Of a DNA stretch of 64,000 nucleotides, positions 10,944 through 23,000 are shown in pieces; positions within the stretch are counted from its first letter, which is position 1, and every line of letters begins with the position of its first letter. The translations under genes and the position numbers were made by a program. The notes under the pieces were generated by a model, which was given only the letters and a program-made list of their open reading frames with translations, had not been told where the DNA came from and ran no database searches. Origin of the DNA: Enchytraeus crypticus (taxonomy: Eukaryota > Annelida > Clitellata > Enchytraeida > Enchytraeidae); contig CAJHZI010000264.1 of assembly GCA_905160935.1 (NCBI GenBank), positions 679,501 through 743,500 of the forward strand. The letters are read 5' to 3'.

Positions 10944-12780
10944 CTATAAACTTTCTATCTAACCATCAGCTTCTTAAAGTATAAATTTAATTATCAAACC
11001 AACCATTATTAACTGATTAGCTTTAGTCTTAAAGCAATATCGAAGTTCACAAGGTTCTTAAATTCTAAGCTAAACATTCAATAACAAATAACATACTATT
11101 AAAAATTGTGTACTATTATTGTCAATGATTATATGTTGAAAAACTCCGAGACAAAAGGATGACACAGTGCCCTTCATAAAGTCAAAACTAAAATAAACAC
11201 AAATAAGGCCAACTGTTTCATAATATTATTTTTTAACATTATAACTAATGTTAAACTCAGTAATTGGTTTTTGCTACTTAAGAGAAAAAATATGTGCATA
11301 CCTGGGCAGTTAACACATGCTACAAATCATATAACATTTGGTGTGATGTAATTTTCTATTTCCATAATCCGCTGGCAGTCTGGAACTCTTCCGTATGTCC
11401 ACCAATATCACAGTTTAACTGCAATACAAGAATACTTTTAATAACTTCTGCAACGGTACAACATTTTTGTCACACTCAGAACAGAATAAATATGCAGCTT
11501 AAACTGGCAGCTAATCAATACGACACAAAGACGACTGTTATCAGTCATATTTGATGGTAAAATTTCTATGGGAAATTTTATGCTTATGTCTACTAGTAAT
11601 CGAACTGGTACTAATATTGCTCACACCTAATCTTACAATATTAAGAAACTCTGACCCATTCCAGAGACGTTGCCTTTGGATTAATAAGTTTTATATAGTA
11701 CAATTATGTATATGTAATTTAATACTAGCATAGACTACTTGAGCAATGCTTAAACGCACTGAAAAGCCTGACGTGAATTTAATTATACCTGACGATAAAA
11801 ACTGATAGTGAAATGGTCATTCATGATAATTTAAATAATTTATAACATAACGTGCCTCAATCGTTTGGAAGTTGAGTCAATTATCCATTTCCCATCATAT
11901 ATATAAGAAATTCCACTATGTTTGAGTATGAAGCCAAAGGGATACAAAGCCACAGACATCAATGTACCTCAAGACAGATTATTTATTTTCTGTTGCTGCC
12001 TAACACCAGTGTTGTAAAAAGTACTCAGCAAAATACTTTAAGTAGAAGTAAAAGTAATGGTTGGTAAAAGTAAAAGTAAAAAGTACTTTATCAGAATTTT
12101 ACTTAAGTAAAAAGTACTCGACAAAAAAGTAGCACTTTTGAGTAAAAAGTAAAAGTACTCATACTTGTTTAAATAAACAAAATATATACACTGTAATAAT
12201 TGTTTTACAAGTTCTCAAATTGGTTTCAAATAGCTTGATTTTATTCTAATTAAAAACAAAAACTTTAAAATAAAGGCTAATGAATATTTAAGTTCACGTC
12301 TAAAGTTTCTGAACTAAAATAATGTTCTATACACATGCACATGCTTCTCTAGAATTAAAAAATATTAGGCTACATTATATTTAGGCCCCCTCAAGAATTA
12401 AATTTAAATTAGCATGGTTGGCTAAGACTTATTTTCTTGAAGAATTTTCCAGAAAATAAGTGTCCTTTAAAAATAATAGCCTATTTATTTTAATTCCTAA
12501 TTAATTCTTAACTTTTCGAGGTCTTAATTGCGGGCTGTTTAAATGTTACTATACTAGTCGACAAAGGTGGCCTGTACGGCTGTATGACGTAGTTCAAAGG
12601 CTTTATTTCTAATTAACGCTGTATGACGTACATCAAAGGCTTTATTTATATTATTAAGCTTTGAAAATTATGCTCATAAATCATCTACAGCAGGGGTTAT
12701 CAACACGTGGGTCGCGAACATCTTGATTCGGTGTCACCAAATCATAGTAGCTTCCAGCTAGTAATTTCTACAATGAAAAA

Positions 12781-12996
12781 GCACAATTTTGCAACTATTA
12801 GCAAAATATGTAACTAAATCGCATCATACATCATCAAAGTGACTTCAGCCGAAATATCTACTAATGCCTGCTTTAAATATCTTATAGTGCACAATTTCGC
12901 AACTATTAGCAAAATATGTAACTAAATCGCATCATACACCATCAAAGTGACTTCAGCCGAAATATCTACTAATGCCTGCTTTAAATATCTTATAGT
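12781..12996. repeat. 108-bp tandem duplication
   Basis: 12781-12888 and 12889-12996 are near-identical (differences near the start and at one base in the middle). It lies within the nested hAT-like element. Confidence 0.9.
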
Positions 12997-13064
12997 GCCG
13001 GCAGCCACTTTCCAAATTTTAGGGGCAGTAAAGTAGCAGTAAAATCACAACGCCTCCAGGGCCT

Positions 13065-13067
<3 letters not shown>

Positions 13068-13102
<35 letters not shown>

Positions 13103-13206
13103 TTACAGACATATACATGTATGCATACATACATACATACATATATACATGTACATATTACAGACATATACATGTATGCATACATACACACATACATATA
13201 TACATG

Positions 13207-13238
<32 letters not shown>

Positions 13239-13240
13239 GA
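13068..13240. repeat. (TA)n then (CATA)n microsatellite
   Basis: TA run followed by imperfect CATA repeats, including a duplicated ACAGACATATACATGTATGC block. Confidence 0.9.
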
Positions 13241-14246
13241 GCTAGATATCTGTATGGCTAGATTCTCGGCATTTTTGTTTACGTCTCTGGGCGAAAAAGA
13301 GTAGTCTAGCCGCTATATGAATGTTAACATTAAAAAAGAAGAAGACTACTAAAAAGCTCAGGGGTCGCCACCTGAAGGGAAAATATGGAGGTCGTTGGGA
13401 TAAGCAGGTTGGGTACCACTGATCTATACTATGATAAATTTCAAAGCATAGCCTAATTATTGAAATGATGTAGGCCAATGTACAGTAAGCCTAGGCCGAT
13501 ATCAAAACGTTTGATCTACGTCATATAGCTGTAACCAAAAACCAAACTAAAAACAGGTGGCTATGATATTTTGCTATGTATTAAAAAATTTGGCGATTGG
13601 AATAACCAATTTTTCTAAAGTAATGCGACTTTTTCAGTTCCACGTATGAAAAGTAAAGTACTACAAAAATTACTTCGTTACAAGTAAAAAGTACCCAGGC
13701 AAATTGGCTACTTCGTTACAACTAAAGTATTGGTTGAGCACTTTTTACTTGTAACGAAGTATTTTTACTTCGTTACTATACAACACAGCCTATTACGCAA
13801 TATCAAATTGATCTTAATCTCAAATAACAGTTCTCATCTAAATTAGGGAGTATCAGTCTATTGTTATAGTAATAAGTGACTTTAAGTGTTATATTACAAT
13901 AGGAATTTTTAAATTACTTGCTTCTTGAATATTAATTTAAATGCACTTGGTTGTTGTCGTAGCAATAATTAATTTACCGTCAATGGGTGACCCTCCAGCA
14001 ACAATGAGACGTTAGAATTACTTGGATGTTCCATAACCCCACCAAATGTTGTATCTGTATAACAACTAATCTGTTGTAACTATTAATAATTTGGATAAGA
14101 ACTTTCTAACAATTTTCTAACAATTTTGTAAACAAACGCAAACATGTCAAGTTAATCAGGTTACTCTGCTCACTACTCTGCGCATGCGTATGGTTACTGT
14201 GCGCATGCGCAGTTGATGGAAATCGTTCCTTCAGGGAACTGCTTGT

Positions 14247-14255
14247 ATATTTTTC
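14247..14255. repeat. 9-bp target duplication, right
   Basis: Exact match of 7114-7122 just outside the right inverted repeat. Confidence 0.6.
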
Positions 14256-14519
14256 TCAGATTTTAGATTAATCTACTTCCTACCATGCTAGGAAGATATT
14301 GTATATAAATCTAATTTTATTTAGTTGCATTGCGCATTTAATTACTCTCTACTTACTATTGTATATATTTTATATTGTATTTAAATTAAATTAAATTTAG
14401 TTCAATTTATATTTTTATTTGGTTCCATCATAAAATATATAAAGCTATAATAACTAATATAAATAAACGCATTATTAAATATAAAGTTAACAATTAAAAG
14501 CTTTAATGCAGACTTGTTT

Positions 14520-14810
<291 letters not shown>

Positions 14811-15000
14811 TTTGTTTTATATATAATAATAATGGTATATTATTATTATATGGAGGGGTACGGAAGCAACTCCAGAACATTACATTCTGAATATGCTTAA
14901 CCCCGCTCTAAGCCCGGGAGAATGATTCGGGGGTTATGTTAAAGTAGCAGTTATATTATTGAGACAAGTTATCTTTGTATTAGGGAGCGGATGTTAAACC

Positions 15001-15060
15001 TATATTATTATTATTATTATCATTATTATTAATATTATTATTATTATTACTATTATTATA
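15001..15060. repeat. (ATT)n microsatellite
   Basis: Imperfect ATT repeats. Confidence 0.9.
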
Positions 15061-15551
15061 TGAATGCTGAAGCAAAACATCCTTGAACAGAAAACAATAA
15101 GTATGAAAGTTTTGTTATTTATTCCTGGCATTGAGATAAATGCTAGTAAATACCACCTGGCAATGTTATATGATGTTATTTTATTAAGATGTAAAAAGTA
15201 GAGTGTTGTTTAAGTTATGGCGATTTACGAAAGTCACCGTCAATTTATGAATTAATATAGCATATTAATATAGCATAGTAGGCAATAAAAATAAAGTCTT
15301 CAATTAAATTACTTGCCAACAGCCCCAAAATAATAATTCTTTTTTTCTGAGCTTATTATAGAGTGGCTAGAGTTCACCCCTAATTCACAAATTTAAGATG
15401 CATTCAAAGTAGTGCATTAACATTACTTCAAAGCAGTTGGGATTTGCGCGATATATCTCGGTTATCATTACTAAATATTCCTGCTTGAAGTCCATTCTTG
15501 CTTTAAAGTAATGGACTCCTGCTATGCATATACATTCAAGCTGATGATTAT
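15061..15551. other. Intergenic, nothing recognised
   Basis: AT-rich DNA between a microsatellite and the hAT MITE; no gene signal. An 87-codon minus frame at 15385-15648 runs across the MITE boundary and is not credible. Confidence 0.4.
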
Positions 15552-15559
15552 AATGGGAC

Positions 15560-16064
15560 CAGGGGCGGATCCAGGAATTTTTTAAGGGGAGGGCCCAAAT
15601 TTTTTTTAGAGTGTACATTTTTTGCCTTCTTCGGGACATGTGACGCAACCCCAGACAAATTTCTGTGGGGGGGGCTCAAAATTTGTTCACTACAGCGTTC
15701 GGCTCATAGAGTGAGTGTACCCCCGTACCTTACCCTCCCCCCGCTCATACCTGCACTAAAGTCAGGGGAAAATTTTTTTCCTCCAATGCATTGGTTATGC
15801 ATTGGTTCAAGTGAAAATTGAGAGCTAGTGAAACAGTCAACATTTTTCGGGCCCCCTTCCATTATACAGGGCTCCTAGTATATCCTAGAAAAAATCGAGC
15901 TATTGGAACTGCGTTCCCTGTCGTACCCCCCCCCGGGTCCCCCTAACCAGTGCTATTGCTAACATATTTAAACATTGAAATTTGCCATAGAAACAATGAA
16001 AATATAGTTTACAATTTTTATCGGCGGATCTACCCCCTGGGCCCCCCCTCTGGATCTGCCACTG
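15560..16064. mobile_element. hAT MITE with perfect 8-bp TSD
   Basis: Ends CAGGGGCGGATCCAG and, reversed, CAGTGGCAGATCCAG match at 13 of 15 positions. The 8 bases AATGGGAC occur at 15552-15559 and 16065-16072 exactly. The 505-bp body has C-rich runs and no coding capacity. A perfect duplication suggests a younger insertion than the hAT pair at 12-13.8 kb. It lies about 0.7 kb upstream of the phosphoesterase start codon. Confidence 0.85.
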
Positions 16065-16442
16065 AATGGGACCATCTTATTAAATAATTCTTACCCTTTC
16101 GTGTATTGTAATGTACTAAAAATCCACTTGTGTGGCTTTCTTGCCTTCACAAAAATAAAATAGAATTAAACGAATCGTGTTCTGAGGTTGTTTATGTATT
16201 GATTAAATGAAGTCGTCATTTTTATATCCCTATTATATACCTATACGCAATATTAATTCCATAATTGATGGTGACTTCCGTAAAATCATCATAACTATAT
16301 CAGTTTTATACCTCTCTTAAACAGATTGATAGAACTATGTCACACTAGTGTCGCCATCTTTTGTAAATATTGCCTGATAAAATTACCGGAGAGTTCTGTC
16401 TAATTACTAATTATTAATTCTCTAATCTAATCACTTTGGATG

Positions 16443-16520
16443 AGCCAATCGCAAATAGTGCAAGAACATACATCATCGTGCTTTATATAACAGGGATGGT
16501 AGGTACGCGCTTTATATAAG
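16443..16520 (+). promoter_or_regulatory. Putative core promoter of the phosphoesterase gene
   Basis: AGCCAATCG near 16443 is a CCAAT-box match in the forward orientation. Two TTTATATAA sequences follow, near 16482 and 16513, each within a GCTTTATATAA-AGGGA context, so the TATA region looks tandemly duplicated. They lie about 230-260 bp before the ATG at 16741. Position and motif order support a promoter; no transcript evidence is available. Confidence 0.4.
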
Positions 16521-16740
16521 AGGGAAGCTTTTTTTTTTTTTTTTTTGAAGAGGCTATAATTTTATAGTTATAATAGATACAATGCGGATTTTCAGGACCT
16601 GTGAACTACCTTAGCACGTTTCTTTTATTGGATTTCTTTTACTGTAAGTTATTGTAATTTATGGACTAGGTCTGTGTTTTCGTGTAGAAGAGAAACCTAT
16701 TGTAAATTGGATGAGTAACTTTAAGATTTAATTAGAAAGT

Positions 16741-17031
16741 ATGTCCGACACCGACAAAGAATCGATAATCAGAGTGCATCCAAACACGGCTAATCCAGAC
16801 GCTGTGTGGGAAGCGATCAAGAGTTCTCAAGCCTACAATAGACTAGATAAAGTTCTGCCATTAGACACTCCGGTGTATGATGATAGAATTCGCTTTGTGT
16901 GCATATCTGACACACACAATCGACTGCAGCACATACTAGAGTCAGTTCCTCATGGCGATGTTCTTCTGCATGCTGGAGACTTTACTTTAGAAGGAAAACT
17001 GAATGAAGTCGTCAGGTTCAATGAAGAACTG
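16741..17031 (+). CDS. Phosphoesterase exon 1
   Basis: 97 codons from the start ATG to CTG, then donor GTTTGT; phase 0. Encodes a variable N-terminus (about 50 residues) and the first two metal motifs (ISDTHNR and HAGDF). Read-through into the intron would stop after seven more codons. Confidence 0.92.
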
Positions 17032-20000
17032 GTTTGTATAATTAAATTCTTCTAAACATTACCATTCCTTATTGAAAATTACAAGTTAATATATACTGTA
17101 GCGCAAATGTACACAGTGCTCTGGCACCCGTGTGAAATTATCATATTTTGTGTGAAAGATTAGTTTAAGATTTCCAAAAAACAAGTGTGGTATATAAAAA
17201 AATTTCTAATTAAATTCAAAATTGAATGTTCTAAAATAAAAGCATATATTGGAAAAACGATATTAAATCCATATTATAAAACCAGTATTTAAACTTTATC
17301 ACAGAACTTAAAAATAAGCTTATAATTACAATTAAAACAAATTACGTGAAACTAAATACAATATTAACGTATGTTTTGCATTCTAGTATTGAGCTAATTT
17401 AAGTTTTAAGTTAACAGTCTAAGGGGTCAGCCACTGTTCATATCGTCATCATTGCCTAAGAGACTGTCCAGACGGTGCCTCTGGTTTTACACTGATCAGA
17501 ATCAGAAGAATTTTTCCATAAATAAAATCAGAGGGTGCTTTTCAATTATTTGAATCCTGATCTAAAACAGTAAACACAGTAATAGTTCATTACAGTAATT
17601 GTAAAATTCTGTTGGCTGGACTGATACATATGTATATGATGTAGTCCTGTGAAGAGGTCAATAAGGGAGACAAATGTGCAAGTGCAAGTTTAGTAGATAG
17701 AAGAAGAGCTTAATAGGGCTCTTTACAACAACTACAACAACACCTTAATTAGAGTTCTACTGTAGTCCATGACAACAGCACTATGGTACCAAATCCAATT
17801 CAGTGAGCAGAGTGTGGGGTCCAAAAGCGGTGCAAACTAAAATCTGGGAAATCAGCCTAAAGAGGTGTACTAGTGGAATGAAGGCTTACATGTTGGTGTC
17901 AGTTCCTGTGCAATGGATGGATAGGAGAGGTCAAGGAGAAAATCTTTTAACCGCCTATGAAGCTGTTCATAAAGAAGAAAATGGTGATCAGGAGAAGAAG
18001 AGGGAAGAGTAATTAACTTAGAGGACCTAGTAGATGACTGCAAGGAGGAAGGCTGCCTCACTAGTAGTAAATGGGACATATAACCTTTGCCCAGAGTGGT
18101 GATAGACTTGTATGTTAGAGAGGCTGCCTTGTAAACTATGCTTTCTTTAACTTTGAGACAGTAGAGTCACATTGGAGTACTTAGAGCGGCAGAAGACTGC
18201 TTGTGCAAGGGAATTCTGGATGAATTGCAACCTGTCGATCTTTAGTACATGGATTGAGAATGGATAAGAAAACATTTATATTTCAGTTCTATGATATAGT
18301 ATTTTCGTGATTCTGTATTTTCTGAAATCAATATTATTTTCACTCTGTATATTTATGGGTTTACTGTGTTGCATAGTCAAACTTGTAATTTTAATAATTT
18401 TAGTAGTAGTTAGCTATATGTAGAGTGCCCATGGCATAGTTTATGTGAGACCGTATTTTGTGGATAATATAATTATGCATACTTAGCTCCTGTTTGTTTA
18501 AAAAAGTGTAATTCTAATACAAGTCGTATACATGTATAGTACCAATTTATTTTTGGTAGTATGCACGACTTATGGTTGATATGTAGGGAAAACTGCCTCA
18601 TAAGCACAAGCTTGTTATTGCTGGAAATCACGATTTATCATTTGACGAGACGAAGTTTTTGGAAGCTGATCGAAAGAAGTTAGAGAAAAAACACAATATG
18701 AAACACATGAGAGATCTCCTAACGAACTGCACTTATCTTCAGGATTCTATGGCTGTTGTTTACGGCATCAAAGTCTATGGCGCTCCATGGTAAATTTATT
18801 GCATATATTTATAGAGTATTCAGTAATATTATGGATTATTTTTCTATGAATATGAAAACATTGGTCCACAATGAAATAAAAATGTATTACGTGGCTTACA
18901 GATGCTTTGAAGATTCAGTATTTGCTATGGTTGATATGTAGGGAAAACTGCCTCATAAGCAAAAATGCTCGTTACAAATACAATTTCAGTATTTGCTCAA
19001 TCTGTTCAGAGCATCTTATATAGGGTGTCGCATAAGTTCGTATACCGTTTTCAAATTGCAGTAATTCGGCTAGTAAAGGTTGCATGTTCATAAAATTTCG
19101 TATTCGTGTATAATAGATGTGAATTAGATGTTGGTGCAAGTTTATTTTCATTAGACCTGGAAATGACGTCACACGGCGCTGTCGCGCAATGTGACCCATT
19201 TTCTGACTGGCGCAGCTAGAGACACGCTGTGGCTGCATGCAGCGCGTGCCTGGAAATTACCTGATGTTGTCGTCCAGGACCGCAGTCAAGGCTAATCAAC
19301 GTGTCAATGTTATTGTTCGATGAGGCCGCGTATAATTTATAATATGGATAAAATTAAAATAATACAATTACGTGCACAGGCAGTAGTATTGGCTAAAGAA
19401 GGATATTCGCATAAATGTATTGCACAAAAGTTAAATCGGAGTAAGTGTTGGGTTACGAAGTGGGTAGGTCGAAGCAAATTTGACGAAAAACTAGTGGATA
19501 TGAAACGTAGTGGACGTCCGAAGATACTGTCTAATACAGCCAAGCGTCTCATCCAATCCGCAAAATACAGACATGGACAGAGTTTGCGCCGTATTTCAAA
19601 TCAACTGAAAATTCATAATGAACGTGCTTCTAAGGACACAATTCGCAGATACATGGTTAATGACCTGAAGTGGAAGAACTGGCGTCGCAAAAAAAATTCC
19701 ACTGTTGACTGATGCTCACAAGGTGAAACGTATTAAGTTTGCGCGTGATCATCGTAATTGGACTGTTCAGGATTGGTCAAATGTTCTGTTTACTGACGAG
19801 TCACCCTTCAAAGTGTTTTACATACCCAATCCCAAGAACGACACTGTGTGGGGATCACAGGAGAGTAATGTTCCTCCCGCTGCTCAAATGAAGTTCAGTC
19901 CCTCGGTTATGGTTTGGGGCGGAATGACTGCACACGGATTAACGAGTCTGCACTTCATTCCGAACGGTACACGACTTAACTCGGATTATTACATTGTAAA

Positions 20001-23000
20001 CATACTGGATAAACTCGTCAAGCCAGCGTTTCAAAGAATCGTAACCGGCGGCAACGTTACTCGAGTAAAGCTGTTCAATGACAATGACCTTGGCATCTTT
20101 CAACAGGATGGTGCAAGATGTCATACATCAGCCAAAACAACAAGATGGTTAGAAGACAACATTCCATCGTACATTAAGCCGAAGGACTGGCCACCGAACT
20201 CTCCAGACCTTTCTCCTATCGAGAACCTGTGGAGTATTCTGTCGTTTAGTGTCTACCGCGATCCAGAGCCCACGAATGTTGTGCAGCTGAAACGTCGTCT
20301 ACAACAAGCTTGGAGATCAGTGAAAGTGGAAATACTTCAGACATTAATCAAATCTATGCCGGATAGAATACTCGCTGTCATTAAGCAAAAAGGAAATACT
20401 ATAAAATATTAGTTTTTGCGAAAATGTGACGTCATTCAGAAAAATTTCAGTTTCTACTTAATTACTTGTACGATTACAAATTAAATTGTACCCATATATT
20501 TTATTTATCGTGTCTACATACTGTCCAAATTTGGTTTAAAACGGTTAAGTAGTTCCAGAGTTAATGCAATTTGAAAACGGTATACGAACTTATGCGACAC
20601 CCTATATAAAATTGTAAAAACTAAAAGTATGTGTAAGAATCCTTTGAATGAATAATAATTATATTCTAGATCATCAGCAGCATTTTTCCTTGAATCGTAG
20701 TTTAGTCATGATCACATGTATTTTGATACCGTAGAAGTCAATAGGGAAAAATTAGAGCATTCTGATTGGTTAGGACTGGATCGATGTTTGATTCGTAACA
20801 ATTGCTAACAATTTTTTACTTTACAATTTTCAAAGCAATAGAAACTTCTGAGACTAACACCAAACTTAGTATTACCATTAACTTTACCTTTAATTTTACC
20901 CTGACAAAAACATTTTTTAAATGTTAACAAATGTGATGCAGGCAGGAATGAAACTCAGTACGCAATGGACTAAGCCTGCCACCGTAACCGCTATTGTAGC
21001 CACTGACGATTACAGTTTAATAGAACGTCTTAGTTATTGCCGTGTTAAATTTTTATATATAGGTAGTCCATTTTAAACTCTCAGAATGCTTTATTTTTCC
21101 CTTTGATTTCTGTGGTATCAAAATATTACACGCCGTCTAGACAATGATATTTACAACATGCTTTCATATCGTTAATTTACAGACTGCATTAATAACGCCA
21201 TATAAAGAAAGCCATGCAGAACGGGATTAACGAAAAGTCGTATAGCTTGGGCTTGCCTCTCCTAATATGAAAAGATATGCTAACATATCACTATCTTCCT
21301 GTTTGATTTATAATTCTCAAACTTCGTTTATTATGCTGTATAATTTATCCAAAACTCCTGTAACCATGCTATTGGAGGTTTCATTAAATGGATTCAGACA
21401 TGGCTTCATAATATTGAAAAGTTGCAATTGGCATTGATCAATACAAGTTTAACCATATCATATACTGCACTCTTCGTAAATACTACTAAATTTAGTTGAC
21501 AATTAGTATTTGCCTCTCTCTCTCCTATTAACCTATTGGGTTATCCATGACATGTAACTCCAACATATTTTTATCCTGTGCTTTTCACTTCATATCAATA
21601 TATTTATCAAATCATACGGCATTCCTAGTCTCGGTCTTTCTTTAATCTTTTTTCATTCCATTCTTCCTTTAACTAATTATCTCATTTAGTAAACCTCTCT
21701 CAGGACATGACCCATCCAGTTATTATTTCTATTCAGTATGATATTTATCAATTGTCTATTTGTACCAACCCTATTTAGCACTTCTTCGGTCGTAATTTTG
21801 TCTGTCCATTTGAACTTCTCCGTTTTCTCTACAGCCACAATTAGAATGCTTTCAGGTTCCTAATGTCCTCCTGTCTTAGCGACCATGTTTCACAACCGTA
21901 TAGAGGGTGGTCCACAATAAAGTTTTTGCAATCTTTATCTTCGTGGATTTCTGTACTTTTTGTTAGTACATGTACTTCTTCTTATTGACGGCCTAGAATT
22001 AGAATTTTCGGCTTAGAATGTCTAAATAGCGTAGGGGTAACGTCATGAAGTTTTAAATGACAAATCCTGAGGTGATTTGAATCCTCGTGGGTTCGAATCC
22101 CGGTCGCGCTGATCTGAGAGTAAAATCTTGGACATTCACTGGACTGGTTATACGGAAAATGGTCTAAATTGCCTAACGGATTAAACATGTGGTTTTAAAA
22201 GTGATAGATATCAACATAGTTGATTATTCACTATAATGCGTGTTTACTTTTTTTTTTGCCTCTTGCTTGAGCAATTCTAAATTTTATTTCTGTTAAGCAT
22301 TTCCCATCTCCGGTTATCATGTATCCTAAATATCTGAAACTTTTTATCTAGTATAATTTCGTCTATTTCTATATTGACTCCTCCTCCTTTTCGAGATACT
22401 CTCATCACATTGGTTTTCATGAAATTAATTTTATATTCCATACTTTAATGCAGTAATATTCAGGCCATACACAATTTTCTGTAAACCCTTTGCACATGCG
22501 CGCGCTACTAGCAATCTTACCTTGATCTTCGGCAAATAGTATATCTTCGTAAGATTAACTTCAATTTTTATATATTCATCAATGTTATCCAATGCTTCCG
22601 AATTATTGCCTCTACGTAAATGTTAATTAGAAGTGGTGACATGCAAACACGTTAGTCTTACTCTGTGTCCTATTCTCCCTTCTTTCCAAAAGTCCTGTTG
22701 AAGTTTTTAAAGATAATAATATGCAAACTAAGTTAAAAACCTCCATGGATATTTCAACTTTTTTTAAAACTAAAAGCAAAAACCATAGAGCTAATGTTAA
22801 CATCAGTGTCCTCACTCGAAAGCGATGTCAGTGACGGGCGAGCCCAGGATTTGAACCCCGCACATACACATAGCTAAGATTAATGATTCTAGTTACTCTG
22901 AATTATTACTGTTAAAAGTTCTAATAACTTATCAAATGCTATTTCCCAGAAGTGCAATTTATAGAAGTCAACTATTCTTCAGACGAATCTCAAGTAGCTA

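Larger units (their letters stand above)
12691..13421. mobile_element. Nested hAT-like element
   Basis: The left end CAGGGGTTATCAACACGTGG and the right end (reversed) CAGTGGTACCCAACCTGCTT follow the degenerate Charlie-type hAT terminus, with a GGGTCGCGAAC/GGGTCGCCACC subterminal motif on both sides. Flanks ATCTACAG and ATCTATAC match at 6 of 8. Its insertion inside 12007-13788 gives the relative age. Confidence 0.6.
12007..13788. mobile_element. hAT-like non-autonomous element
   Basis: The ends CAGTGTTGTA and TACAACACAG are inverted repeats (9 of 10), followed inward by repeated AAGTAAAAGTA motifs on the left and TTACTTCGTTAC motifs on the right. The flanks CCTAACAC (11999-12006) and CCTATTAC (13789-13796) match at 6 of 8 positions, as for an old 8-bp target duplication. 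No transposase. A second hAT-like element sits inside. Confidence 0.65.
7123..14246. mobile_element. Candidate 7.1-kb DNA transposon with TIRs and 9-bp TSD
   Basis: The left end begins ACAAGCGGTTCGCTGAAGGA, then CGATTTCCATC and GCGCATGCGCA. The right end, reversed, begins ACAAGCAGTTCCCTGAAGGA, then CGATTTCCATC and GCGCATGCGCA. Over about 48 bp there are five mismatches. Both ends are bordered by the same 9 bases. A third GCGCATGCG motif lies near the right end (about 14180). No transposase can be recognised inside; the interior is AT-rich with later insertions (5S SINE, two nested hAT-like elements). A 9-bp duplication is typical of Mutator-like elements, but the termini do not settle the superfamily. 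It may be a non-autonomous or decayed copy. Confidence 0.55.
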
